The notes: generated from the sequence alone by a model not told the origin. Numbered from the stretch's first letter, positions 55,066 to 63,879 are shown. The stretch is DNA of 64,000 nucleotides from Paenibacillus sp. FSL R5-0341 (GCF_037975235.1 NZ_CP150241.1:5890001-5954000), one strand, 5' to 3'. Program-made: numbers and translations.

Positions 55066-57069
55066 TTATTGTTCAATAATCCGTATGCCCCATGGCTCCA
55101 GTTCGATCTTCTCTCCCGCAGCAATCGGGGTTCCAGCCAGAAGTTCCGTTCCTTCCCCATAAGCATTCACGAAGGATGTGGCCTCATCTGCATAATTGAA
55201 ATAGTAGCGGATCGTGTTCCCTTGATCGTTCACACCTGTCTTCACAATGATAGGAAAATCCATCTCCTGATCAGCTCCCCACACGCCCGCTTCCTTCATA
55301 ACACGTTCCAACACCTTACGGATCACCGCAGAACTGGTATAACATCCGACATAGGTTGCTTTGCCTTTTCCATAGGCATTCTGGGTAATTGCCGCATATT
55401 CACCCCAATGCGGATGATCATACCAAGCGAGTACTTCAGCCGTTGTCGGTGTAATTAGTTCCATCCAGGTGTGAACCTGGTTTTGCTCCTCACCAACCTC
55501 GAATGGATCATCGCGCAGCGAGACATGTTTTGGCTCTACAAAAAGGTTATAGCTGATTCCACATGCCTCACTGATCAGGCCGGGCTGGCGAGTAGAGCGT
55601 ACCTTAATATGCTCATTTGCGAATCCGCTTTTGAACGAGTAGACGATATGTCCGCCATCCTGTACGAATTGATTTAATTTTTCCAACAATGCATCCGAAG
55701 CAGCATACAGAGCAGGTACAACGAGCACATCATACCCCGCATAACTCTCAACAGATGGATCGATCAGGTCACAGCCAATGTTCATCTTGTACAATTCATC
55801 GTACATCCAGCGCACCACGTCATTGTAGTTCTTGTCACTGGTGAAGTTAAACCCGAACCATTTGATCGATGTCAGCGCCTCATTGCTGAACAGCACGGCC
55901 ACCCGATTCGTTTTCTTCAGATTCACAAGTTTCGGACTGAGACGGGCAAAATCCCTGCCAATGGTCTTCGCTTCGTTGTACACCGGATTCGGTTCAAAGT
56001 CATGACTGAGCAATCCTTTCCAATACGTCTCAAACGAATTGTGCAGCGAATGCCAGTGCCAGTAGGCGACCATGTTTGCTCCTGATGCCAGATGACTGAA
56101 TGCCTGCAAACGCAGCTGCCCCGGATAGGGAACCCAATGCCAGAACGCCTGCGCTTCAGTCTCCAGTACCAGATAGTTCGATTGTTTGGTGGAACGCGCC
56201 ACATCCCCGCCGAATGAAATTTCAATGCCGGTCAGATCATCCTGAGAAGGATGGTAGATGTCCACACTGGTGATGTCAAAAGGTTTCGATGCGGCAAAGT
56301 GATCCACATCACCTTGAATGCCGTACGAATATCCACGCCAATCGAAGTCAAAGTTCTGGGTAACAAACTGTCCTTCCTGTTTGTATTCATTCACGATCCC
56401 CACTTGCCAAGCCAAAAATTGGGTTACCAGCTGTCGCTGGAACTTGGCAAATTCAGCACCCAGACTCCCGTTGATCGTTCCTACAACAGACGGGAAGTCC
56501 TCCCAGCTATTGATCCGATTGCTCCAGTAGTCGAGGCCAAATTCCTTGTTAAGCTCATCCAGAGAGTTGAACTTGTTACGCATATATTTGACGAATTGCA
56601 GTTGTACATTATCTCCGGCCGTATTGTAATGCTTCGTCTCGTTATCTGTCTGATAACCGATTACTGCTGGATGTGTGCTCACTCGAGAGATCAGCTTGCG
56701 GATGATCCGCTCGGCATAGAATAGATAGGTTGGGTGTGTAATATCCATGATCTGTCTTGCGCCGTATTTGCCAGGTCCCTGTGAGGTGGTAGCCAGCACG
56801 TCCGGATGTTCCTTCACCATCCATGTAGGAACAGCATACGTTGGTGTCCCAACGATGACCTGAATCCCTGCCTTATGCATGGCATCCAGCACACGATCCA
56901 CGGAAGAGAAGTCAAATACGCCATTCTGCGGTTCATGGGTACTCCAGGTTGATTCTGCAATGCGGACCACGTTGATCCCTGCATCCTTCATCATCTGAAT
57001 GTCCTTGTCCAATCTTTCGTAAGGCATATATTCATCATAGTAGGCTACGCCATATAATAATTTGTCCAT
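55066..57069 (-). CDS. Beta-galactosidase, GH42 family
   Basis: 667 aa: a GH42 TIM barrel, a trimerisation domain and a small C-terminal beta domain. Acid/base is E144 in GYQTDNETKHY and the nucleophile is probably E303 in YLVLETEAQAFWHW. There is no signal peptide, so it acts on galactosides or galacto-oligosaccharides after import. AAAGGAG lies 8 bases before the ATG. It is divergent from an AraC regulator; a cre site and a 19-bp palindrome lie between. Confidence 0.93.
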   Translation of the reverse strand: MDKLLYGVAYYDEYMPYERLDKDIQMMKDAGINVVRIAESTWSTHEPQNGVFDFSSVDRVLDAMHKAGIQVIVGTPTYAVPTWMVKEHPDVLATTSQGPGKYGARQIMDITHPTYLFYAERIIRKLISRVSTHPAVIGYQTDNETKHYNTAGDNVQLQFVKYMRNKFNSLDELNKEFGLDYWSNRINSWEDFPSVVGTINGSLGAEFAKFQRQLVTQFLAWQVGIVNEYKQEGQFVTQNFDFDWRGYSYGIQGDVDHFAASKPFDITSVDIYHPSQDDLTGIEISFGGDVARSTKQSNYLVLETEAQAFWHWVPYPGQLRLQAFSHLASGANMVAYWHWHSLHNSFETYWKGLLSHDFEPNPVYNEAKTIGRDFARLSPKLVNLKKTNRVAVLFSNEALTSIKWFGFNFTSDKNYNDVVRWMYDELYKMNIGCDLIDPSVESYAGYDVLVVPALYAASDALLEKLNQFVQDGGHIVYSFKSGFANEHIKVRSTRQPGLISEACGISYNLFVEPKHVSLRDDPFEVGEEQNQVHTWMELITPTTAEVLAWYDHPHWGEYAAITQNAYGKGKATYVGCYTSSAVIRKVLERVMKEAGVWGADQEMDFPIIVKTGVNDQGNTIRYYFNYADEATSFVNAYGEGTELLAGTPIAAGEKIELEPWGIRIIEQ

Positions 57070-57143
57070 GATTTAATCTCCTTTTTGTCGGGAAAATGTA
57101 ATGATCTTGACGTGTGCACGAGTTGACATATTCCAACCCATAA

Positions 57144-57157
57144 TGGTAGCGTTTACA
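57144..57157. promoter_or_regulatory. Catabolite-responsive element (cre)
   Basis: The minus-strand sequence TGTAAACGCTACCA matches the CcpA consensus TGWAANCGNTNWCA at 13 of 14 positions. It lies about 75 bp upstream of the beta-galactosidase start. Confidence 0.65.
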
Positions 57158-57213
57158 TTATTATCGGTTGAGGAACTTGGATTGTTCAGTAACCCCTTCA
57201 AATGCTGATTCGT

Positions 57214-57252
57214 ACCATGGATTATCCATGGTTGCGTTAAACTGATTATAAT
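57214..57252 (+). promoter_or_regulatory. Perfect 19-bp palindrome and -10 of the araC-type gene
   Basis: ACCATGGAT-T-ATCCATGGT at 57214-57232 is a perfect palindrome. A TATAAT follows at 57247-57252; its expected -35 position falls inside the palindrome and is a poor match. A regulator bound here could act on both divergent genes. Confidence 0.6.
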
Positions 57253-57317
57253 GAAGTATACTAAAGGTGCCGATTGTACAAGGCGAGTTGTTTTTACCCT
57301 TTTCCGAGGTGAATGTT

Positions 57318-58289
57318 ATGGATATTCGATCACAGCTCCGAGAAATGCCTCACCATACGTTGGCCCATTGGCTGCCTATTATCGACTGTAACATCAAATT
57401 TTATGGCGCGCACAGCCAACAAGTTCCCTATGGATGGGCGATGCCGGAGGAATCACATCCGGGCTTTGAGATTATGTTGATTATCGAAGGCACACAAGAA
57501 AGTGTGATTCATGGTTATACCTATACCGTAGAGGAAGGTTCCATTCTTCTCATCCCTCCCGGGTTCAAACATACGAATCAATGTGTATCCACGAAAGGCA
57601 TGACTTATTTCAGCGCTCATTTTAATGTGGATGATCCGGTCTTCACTCTGAAGCTGATGTCACAGCATAGCCAAATCTACGCAGCAGGTACGACAGATAA
57701 CAGGAAGATGCGCGTTGTGCTGGAGAGTTGGATGGGCATGATTAACGTATCTGAGGCCTATACATCCACCGACAAAATGATCATGCAGGCACGCATGTTT
57801 GAACTGTTCGCCCTGTTGTCCCAAGCCGCTGATAACAAACCGGAGGCCGCTTCTTCCGTTGCTGCTTCACACGCGCCAGCCCCTACCGCCATGCATTATG
57901 CAGGAGCTATAGCCGAGGCGATCAAGCAGGCCTTCTATGCCCAGCTTCGAACCAAGGAAGACAGTGTATCCACGGTCAAAGTGGAGCAGATTATCTCCTC
58001 GTTTGGCATCAGTCCGGGATATGGTTTGCAGGTCTTTCGAAAGGTATATGGGAGATCGCCCAGGGCATACCTGTCCAGCTTGAAGTTGCAGGAGGCCAAA
58101 GTGCTGATCGAACAGCCCGAGCTGTCACTCGGTGAAATTGCGTGGAAGCTCGGCTATACTCACCTGTCTCATTTCAGCAGACAATTCAAACGTTGGACAG
58201 GCCAAAGCCCGCTTCAATATCGCAATCATCATGCAGATGCTTCTGGCGATCCTGTATCCTACAGATCTGAATCGAGCCCAGAATCTTGA
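57318..58289 (+). CDS. AraC-family regulator with cupin-type ligand domain
   Basis: About 323 aa from ATG 57318, preceded by CGAGGTG; the upstream extension has no ribosome site. The N-terminal AraC-type arm and cupin barrel (HPGFEIMLIIEGTQESVIHG, ILLIPPGFKHTNQC) are followed by a double helix-turn-helix (SLGEIAWKLGYTHLSHFSRQ). Likely regulator of the divergent beta-galactosidase. Its 3' end overlaps the convergent mobA gene by 31 bp. Confidence 0.88.
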   Translation: MDIRSQLREMPHHTLAHWLPIIDCNIKFYGAHSQQVPYGWAMPEESHPGFEIMLIIEGTQESVIHGYTYTVEEGSILLIPPGFKHTNQCVSTKGMTYFSAHFNVDDPVFTLKLMSQHSQIYAAGTTDNRKMRVVLESWMGMINVSEAYTSTDKMIMQARMFELFALLSQAADNKPEAASSVAASHAPAPTAMHYAGAIAEAIKQAFYAQLRTKEDSVSTVKVEQIISSFGISPGYGLQVFRKVYGRSPRAYLSSLKLQEAKVLIEQPELSLGEIAWKLGYTHLSHFSRQFKRWTGQSPLQYRNHHADASGDPVSYRSESSPES

Positions 58290-58888
58290 TTACGGATACG
58301 TTCGTATTCTTCCGGCGTGTTCATATTACTCAATTGCATCGCAACTTGATGAACGCCCGCTCTCTCAAGCTCTTCGGCTTCGACATAACAGCAACCGATC
58401 TCTTCAAGCCATCGCATGACTCGAAGATGATCCTGCATCAGGCGCTGCTCCAGATCAGGGAGCACATGCCTGTGATACGCACCTGCAAGGGGATGGACAC
58501 GCCCATCCACACGTGGAACGATAGCAGAATAAGAGTCATGCGACCCGGCCAGCTTTTTTATCCCATCAAAAAATGACGTTTGCAGGAGCGGCATATCGCA
58601 GGCGCAGACCAGATTCCATTCCGTACCGGAAGCCTCCAAGGCCGCGTGAAGACCCGCGAGTGGTCCCTTCCCCGGATAGTGATCTTGGACGCAGTCGTAG
58701 CCCATTTCGCCGTAGGTTGTCACGTTGGGTCCAGCAGCCACGATGATACGGGATACGGCGGGTCTCATGGCCTTTGTGACATGTTGCAGTACAACGGAAC
58801 CGTTCAGTTCCAGCATGGCCTTGTTGGTCCCCATGCGACTGGATAAACCTCCTGCCAATATGATGCCTGTCCATTCCCTCGCGCTCAT
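58259..58888 (-). CDS. mobA: Molybdenum cofactor guanylyltransferase
   Basis: 209 aa. The nucleotide-binding signature IILAGGLSSRMGTNKAML is at the N-terminus, with GPLAGLHAAL and the metal-binding CACDMPLL further in. It links GMP to molybdopterin to make the dinucleotide cofactor. It is monocistronic and far from moaA; no Mo enzyme is in the window. Confidence 0.92.
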   Translation of the reverse strand: MSAREWTGIILAGGLSSRMGTNKAMLELNGSVVLQHVTKAMRPAVSRIIVAAGPNVTTYGEMGYDCVQDHYPGKGPLAGLHAALEASGTEWNLVCACDMPLLQTSFFDGIKKLAGSHDSYSAIVPRVDGRVHPLAGAYHRHVLPDLEQRLMQDHLRVMRWLEEIGCCYVEAEELERAGVHQVAMQLSNMNTPEEYERIRNQDSGLDSDL

Positions 58889-59014
58889 GATGTATTGCTC
58901 CCTTCTGATAACGATGTGGGCTTGTTATATCAATCGATCAACATTTTCTATAGATTGAATCCCCTTTCAACAAATGATACATTGAACAATATGCATTTGA
59001 AAGGAATGGCTTAA

Positions 59015-60244
59015 TTGGACAGACCTGTACCTTCAAGAGGCAATCCCTCATTGGTTTCTCTGAAACTATATAACTTTTTCATATATGGCGCCATTTCTAT
59101 CTTCGCCGGATTCCTGCAGCTCTACCTGCAAGAGATTGGTATGACCAAACTGGAAATTGGCAGTCTGATGGCGATTGGACCCTTTGTATCCTTGTTCGCC
59201 AACCCGTTCTGGGGCTTCTGGAGCGATAAATCTCGCAATATTCGCATCATCCTGATGATTATGATGGGAGGCACATTTGTGCTCGCCCAGGGTGTGTTCT
59301 ATGCGCCCAGTTATACGTGGATCTATGTAGCCATGATTTTCTTTTATTTTTTTCAGAGTCCATTATTCGCCCAGACGAACAGTCTGATTCTCGGATATAT
59401 CGATGGTACGAGCCAGAAATTTGGGGCATTCCGGCTCTGGGGTTCACTCGGCTGGGCGCTGACTGCTGTCGCTGCTGGACCGCTCATTGACCGTTTTGGC
59501 ATCGGCAGTGTATCCATTATCTTTGCGTGCATGATTGCCGCAGCCTTTGTATTATCCGTATTTCTGCCCAGACAGCCGATCGCTTCGGATACCCCCGTGG
59601 TTACTTTTCGGCGGTTTGGCAAAGTCATGTTCAATCCGTATTTTATGACATTTATCGGCCTGGGTGTACTCGTATCGGTGCCCAATGCGATGAACAGTAC
59701 ATTTATGTCGCTATATATTGTAGAGATGGGTGGCGACAAACAGATGGTCGGCTGGGCCATTTTCACCTCATCCATTCTCGAAGTCGGTGTATTCCTGCTG
59801 CTCGACCGCTTGCTCAAACGCAAAATGAGCATGCTCCTGGCATCGCTCATCCTGATCAGTCTGCTGTTTGCACTGCGCTGGCAGCTCATGGCATTGGCTA
59901 CCAATCCGATGGAAATTGTATTCATTCAGCTGATGCACTCCATTACATTCGGTGGGTACTTCTATGTGGGTACGCAATTGACCATGTTGTTCATTCCAAG
60001 ACCCTATCGTTCCTCCGGTCAAGCGGTCTACACGATGGCCTGGGGCGGTCTCTCCGGCGTGATTGCCGGTCTGTTCGGCGGCTGGTTGTTCCAAAGCTTC
60101 GGTGCGGAAATCATGTATAGCATCGGCGTATTCTTCTCGCTCATCGGCGCGGTGGGATTCGGCATCATGTGGTTGTCGAATCGCCGCAACGGCTATCAGC
60201 CGGTTGTGTTGACGGAGATGGGTAGTATGGATGAGGATAGATAA
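59015..60244 (+). CDS. MFS transporter of the MFS_1-like/LacY-related group
   Basis: 409 aa, twelve membrane segments. TTG start behind AAAGGAATGG. Family features are the early LYNFFIYGAISIFAGFLQLY, the loop motif NPFWGFWSDKSRNIR and RLWGSLGWALTAVAAGPLID. Members are proton symporters for sugars, nucleosides or aromatic acids. The substrate cannot be told. A single gene. Confidence 0.87.
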   Translation: MDRPVPSRGNPSLVSLKLYNFFIYGAISIFAGFLQLYLQEIGMTKLEIGSLMAIGPFVSLFANPFWGFWSDKSRNIRIILMIMMGGTFVLAQGVFYAPSYTWIYVAMIFFYFFQSPLFAQTNSLILGYIDGTSQKFGAFRLWGSLGWALTAVAAGPLIDRFGIGSVSIIFACMIAAAFVLSVFLPRQPIASDTPVVTFRRFGKVMFNPYFMTFIGLGVLVSVPNAMNSTFMSLYIVEMGGDKQMVGWAIFTSSILEVGVFLLLDRLLKRKMSMLLASLILISLLFALRWQLMALATNPMEIVFIQLMHSITFGGYFYVGTQLTMLFIPRPYRSSGQAVYTMAWGGLSGVIAGLFGGWLFQSFGAEIMYSIGVFFSLIGAVGFGIMWLSNRRNGYQPVVLTEMGSMDEDR

Positions 60245-60270
60245 TCATTTGTTTGAAAAAGTTGAAAGAG

Positions 60271-60425
60271 ATTTCCACTGGAGCACTACGAGGACAGAAC
60301 AATCTTTCGATCGCTGTTATCCCCGGATTTTTTTGATTCCCTTTTCAAAGGGTAAAATCCGGAGATAAAGGCGAACGCTTCGCTTCTTCAGGTTATTTCT
60401 GTCCTCTCCGTTAGGGTGTAACATC
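60271..60425. repeat. Foldback repeat, copy D (short form)
   Basis: Outer arms GGACAGAA and TTCTGTCC are perfect complements. The central hairpin TTATCCCCGGATTTT pairs with AAAATCCGGAGATAA, with tip CCCTTT-TC-AAAGGG. It lacks the 3' small hairpin (AGCTTTC...GAAAGCT) present in A, B and C. Confidence 0.75.
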
Positions 60426-60475
60426 AGCGTACAAAAAACCGAAACAAAAGATTAAGAATAGGTGCAGTAAAAGAG

Positions 60476-60693
60476 AATAGGCGTCTAAGGTTTGTTGCCC
60501 CTAACGAACCTTAGACGCCTTATTTGCACTAATTTCACGTAATTCTAAAGCTAAGGAATCTCAGCCACGTTATTTCGCATAAAAGACGCTGAAAATCAAA
60601 AAAAGACAAGCCAAATGAGGAAATAAGGTGTCTACGATTCGTTACGTTGCTGGAATGCCCGAATACACTTAAATAGCGTGTCCTAGTTCGTTT
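60476..60693. repeat. Second cluster of 24-bp CTAACGAA...CTTATT repeats
   Basis: Units at 60476-60497 (inverted), 60501-60524, 60551-60574, 60622-60645 (inverted) and 60671-60693 (inverted, degenerate). The first two face each other across 3 bases and form a near-perfect stem with core GCGTCTAAGGTT. The 60245-60910 gap contains only this cluster, repeat D and the glnS terminator. Confidence 0.65.
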
Positions 60694-60795
60694 GATTCTT
60701 ATCCCATACGTACATTCATCCTTCTGCACACGCTCATGTTCATGTTCGTGCGAAATTGTATTACTAAGTCTAAAACTGGACCTGACTATACCCAG

Positions 60796-60844
60796 AAAAA
60801 CAAAAGGGCATCTTTCGCCATGATCGTGACGAAGGATGCCCTTT
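60796..60844 (-). terminator. Terminator after glnS
   Basis: Stem AAAGGGCATC / GATGCCCTTT (60803-60812, 60835-60844) with extra inner TTCG/CGAA pairs, followed on the minus strand by TTTTGTTTTT. Confidence 0.8.
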
Positions 60845-60910
60845 CTTTAACTTTTAACTCGGCTGCTTACCACAACTCTGGTGAACAGATCTTCAGTTCA
60901 TCCAGCGACC

Positions 60911-62644
60911 TTATGCTTTTGGCAGTTGGAACGAGCTCTTCAGGGATACGACCCGGTTAAATACCGGACGACCTGGCTCGGAGTGTTTTGGATCTACACT
61001 AAAGTAACCGTGACGGAAGAATTGGAATTTATCCTGAGCGTTTGCTTCCTTCATCTCTTGTTCCACAAACCCGTTAACAATCTCAAGGGAGTTCGGGTTC
61101 AATTGATCCAGGAACGTTTTCTCCGGTTGCTCTTCCACAACCTCAGCTTCAGCCCCAGCTACTGCCACTTCTACCTCTGCTTCCGGTGCTTCATCCAGGA
61201 TCAAAGGCTCATACAGACGGAATTCAGCAGGTACCGCTTGAGTCGCTTCTACCCAGTGGATTGTTCCTTTGACTTTACGGCCAGTGAAGCCACTGCCGCT
61301 CTTCGTCTCTACATCATAGGTACAATGAATCTCGGTTACATTACCTTCTGCATCCTTGATCACATCATTACATTTGATGAAGTATGCATGTTTCAGACGA
61401 ACTTCGTTGCCAGGGAACAAACGGAAGTATTTGTTCGGCGGATTTTCCATGAAATCGTCTTGTTCAATATAAATCTCACGGGAGAACGGAATTTGGCGAT
61501 TGCCCATCTCTGGGTTCTCCACATTGTTCTCTGCTTCAAGCCATTCGACTTGCCCTTCAGGGTAGTTGGTAATGACCACTTTGAGCGGGTGCAGGACAGC
61601 CATTGTGCGCGGAGCTTTCAGTTTCAAGTCTTCACGTACAAAATGCTCCAGCGTTTGCAGGTCGATAACCCCTTGGCTCTTCGAAATGCCTGTCTCGAAT
61701 ACGAAATCACGAATGGCTTCCGGTGTATATCCCCGACGGCGCAGACCCGAAATCGTTGGCATGCGTGGATCATCCCATCCATCCACATGTCCTTCGTCCA
61801 CGAGCAGTTTCAGCTTCCGCTTGCTTGTCACCATCTGGGACAGGTTCAGGCGGCCAAATTCGTATTGACGTGGTTGGCTCTCCATCTCACATTCCGCAAT
61901 AACCCAATCGTAGAACGGGCGTTGATCCTCGAATTCCAGGGAGCAGAGGGAATGTGTTACACCTTCAATGGCATCTTCGAGCGGGTGAGCAAAGGCGTAC
62001 ATTGGATAGATACACCATTTGTCGCCGGTGTTATGATGATGTGCATGTGAAATCCGGTAAATAACCGGATCGCGCAGGTTGATATTCGGTGCAGACATAT
62101 CGATCTTGGCACGCAGCACTTTCTCTCCGTTCTTGAATTCGCCTGCACGCATGCGTGTGAACAGGTCGAGATTCTCTTCCACCGAACGATCACGGTACGG
62201 GCTGTTCTTGCCCGGCTCCGTCAGCGTTCCGCGCATTTGACGGATTTCATCGGCGCTTTGGTCGTCGATGTAGGCTTTTCCTTTTTCAATCAACAAGACA
62301 GCACGCTTGTACATCTCATCAAAATAATCCGAGGCAAAACGTTTCTCGTTCCACTCGTATCCGAGCCATTTCACGTCTTCCTGAATTGATTGAACGTACT
62401 CTACATCTTCCTTGACCGGATTCGTGTCATCAAAGCGCAGATTCGTTTTGCCGCCAAATTCGCCGCCCAGCGTAAAGTTAATCCAGATCGCCTTGGCATG
62501 GCCGATATGCAGATAACCGTTCGGTTCCGGAGGAAAACGGGTAATAACTTCCTGGACTTTCCCTGACCGGAGATCTTCGGTAATAATATTTTTGATAAAG
62601 TTAGGTGGGGTTGTACGATTGTCCACAGGTATCAAACCTTTCAT
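60911..62644 (-). CDS. glnS: Glutaminyl-tRNA synthetase
   Basis: 577-aa class I synthetase that charges tRNA-Gln directly. The HIGH motif is in PPEPNGYLHIGHAKAIW, the KMSKS loop is VTSKRKLKLL, and DDTNPVKE follows the catalytic fold. The anticodon-binding barrels follow; between them is an acidic, Glu/Val/Ala-rich insertion (VEVAVAGAEAEVVEEQ). There is no YqeY fusion. Many Bacillota lack this enzyme and use the GatCAB route, so its presence separates this organism from Bacillus. Confidence 0.95.
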   Translation of the reverse strand: MKGLIPVDNRTTPPNFIKNIITEDLRSGKVQEVITRFPPEPNGYLHIGHAKAIWINFTLGGEFGGKTNLRFDDTNPVKEDVEYVQSIQEDVKWLGYEWNEKRFASDYFDEMYKRAVLLIEKGKAYIDDQSADEIRQMRGTLTEPGKNSPYRDRSVEENLDLFTRMRAGEFKNGEKVLRAKIDMSAPNINLRDPVIYRISHAHHHNTGDKWCIYPMYAFAHPLEDAIEGVTHSLCSLEFEDQRPFYDWVIAECEMESQPRQYEFGRLNLSQMVTSKRKLKLLVDEGHVDGWDDPRMPTISGLRRRGYTPEAIRDFVFETGISKSQGVIDLQTLEHFVREDLKLKAPRTMAVLHPLKVVITNYPEGQVEWLEAENNVENPEMGNRQIPFSREIYIEQDDFMENPPNKYFRLFPGNEVRLKHAYFIKCNDVIKDAEGNVTEIHCTYDVETKSGSGFTGRKVKGTIHWVEATQAVPAEFRLYEPLILDEAPEAEVEVAVAGAEAEVVEEQPEKTFLDQLNPNSLEIVNGFVEQEMKEANAQDKFQFFRHGYFSVDPKHSEPGRPVFNRVVSLKSSFQLPKA

Positions 62645-62663
62645 GAATTGATTGGAGCTTTCG

Positions 62664-62680
62664 GGAATTGCAGCAATTCC
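62664..62680 (-). promoter_or_regulatory. Perfect 17-bp palindrome upstream of glnS
   Basis: GGAATTGC-A-GCAATTCC, 20 bases before the glnS start. In mRNA it is a stem that could affect the leader; in DNA it is a possible operator. No T-box motifs were seen in the 200 bases upstream. Confidence 0.4.
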
Positions 62681-62841
62681 GGCTATAATTCCTTTATAAC
62701 GAAGTCATTTCCTGAAAAAAACTGTTTTCTTGGAAAGTTTCGTACGCGTTTCATTTAAATATACCTTTAACGGGGGAGGAGTTCAATAAAGAACGGCACC
62801 AAAGTCAGGATCAGCCGTGCATAAATAGGCCCAAAACCATT

Positions 62842-62870
62842 TTGACGGGTTCGCTCGAATCATGTAGCAT
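62842..62870 (+). promoter_or_regulatory. Promoter of the DUF2164 gene
   Basis: TTGACG (62842-62847), a 17-base spacer and TAGCAT (62865-62870), about 35 bases before the start codon. Confidence 0.5.
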
Positions 62871-62903
62871 GATAGTAAAAACAAATTTAAGGGAGGGTTT
62901 CCC

Positions 62904-63167
62904 ATTCCAACGAGCTCGCTTAAACTGACCAAAGAACAGCAGGATGAAGCCATTCGCACCATTCAGTCGTATTTCGAAGAGGAACGTGGCGAAGAACTGG
63001 GTGATCTGGCCGCTTGGGGTGTCCTCGACCTGTTCATGACACAGCTCGCTCCCTACATATATAATCAGGCACTCCGTGACGCACGCACAACGGTCAATCA
63101 ACGCATGGCCTCAATGGAAGAAGACCTGTTTGCACTGGAGCAAAAGTTGCCTAAGACTTCCCGTTAA
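62904..63167 (+). CDS. DUF2164-family protein with apparent ATT start codon
   Basis: An 87-aa frame beginning at ATT, six bases after GGGAGGG. Going upstream from the ATT to the in-frame TAG at 62865 there is no ATG, GTG or TTG. The product (SLKLTKEQQDEAIRTIQSYF, then ERGEELGDLAAWGVLDLF) matches my knowledge of DUF2164, whose members begin with a short segment then LTKEQ. The function of the family is unknown. A promoter lies upstream and the frame ends normally at TAA. Confidence 0.8.
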   Translation: MPTSSLKLTKEQQDEAIRTIQSYFEEERGEELGDLAAWGVLDLFMTQLAPYIYNQALRDARTTVNQRMASMEEDLFALEQKLPKTSR

Positions 63168-63214
63168 TCCACCAAAAATAAACCTATACTATACAAAGAA
63201 AGAAGGTTGCATTC

Positions 63215-63763
63215 ATGTTTACCTATTCATTGGATGAATATACCGAACTCCGGCCACTGGCCATGGAACATACCAAACCGCTGTTCGAACTGACGGATCG
63301 TTCGCGGGATCAACTAAGACATTGGTTGCCGTGGGTAGATCATGTGACAGAAGTGGAACACACCTCAAACTTCATTACCAACGCGTTAAAACAAGGTGCC
63401 GAGAATGGCGGCTTCACCGCCGGAGTATGGTCAAAAGGGGATCTAGCCGGCGTCATCGGATTCCACGAGATTAACTGGACCAACCGCTCGGTGAGCATCG
63501 GATACTGGCTTGGCAAAGGCTTTGAGGGTCAGGGCTTGATGACAAGCGCTTGTCGCGTTCTGGTAGACTATGCACTGGTGACCCTGGATCTGAATCGCGT
63601 CGAGATTCGCTCGGCAACGAACAACAAACGGAGTCGTGCCATCCCTGAAAGACTCGGATTCGTTCTCGAAGGTGTCATTCGTCAGGCAGAGAAGCTGCCT
63701 AAAGGATACGTGAACCATGCAGTATACGGCATGCTTCAGCATGAATGGGAACTTTTGCGCTAA
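63215..63763 (+). CDS. RimJ/RimL-type GNAT acetyltransferase
   Basis: 182 aa with GYWLGKGFEGQGLMTSACRVL (acetyl-CoA loop, near residues 91-110) and the C-terminal EIRSATNNKRSRAIPERLGF typical of ribosomal-protein serine/alanine N-acetyltransferases. AAAGAAGG precedes the ATG. It stands alone before a terminator. The substrate may be a ribosomal protein N-terminus or a small molecule. Confidence 0.87.
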   Translation: MFTYSLDEYTELRPLAMEHTKPLFELTDRSRDQLRHWLPWVDHVTEVEHTSNFITNALKQGAENGGFTAGVWSKGDLAGVIGFHEINWTNRSVSIGYWLGKGFEGQGLMTSACRVLVDYALVTLDLNRVEIRSATNNKRSRAIPERLGFVLEGVIRQAEKLPKGYVNHAVYGMLQHEWELLR

Positions 63764-63818
63764 TTCGCCTACATAATGAATCGGGAGTGATCTCTCCCAA
63801 CATATCAGAATAACAGGA

Positions 63819-63858
63819 ATACCCTCTTCTCCACGGAATGTGGTGACAGAGGGTATTT
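63819..63858 (+). terminator. Bidirectional terminator between acetyltransferase and SDR genes
   Basis: ATACCCTCT / AGAGGGTAT stem (63819-63827, 63848-63856) with an inner CCAC/GTGG pair, followed by a T-rich tract. Confidence 0.65.
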
Positions 63859-63879
63859 ATGTTATTGTATTAATAACTT

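Noticed and set aside
60881..62050. 389-codon open frame on the plus strand
   Set aside because: It lies wholly opposite glnS, has no ribosome site and its translation is rich in Phe, Cys and His with no family sequence. It is a shadow of glnS codon bias.
62645..62841. T-box leader for glnS
   Set aside because: No antiterminator T-box core sequence and no terminator hairpin in the leader; only a 17-bp palindrome.
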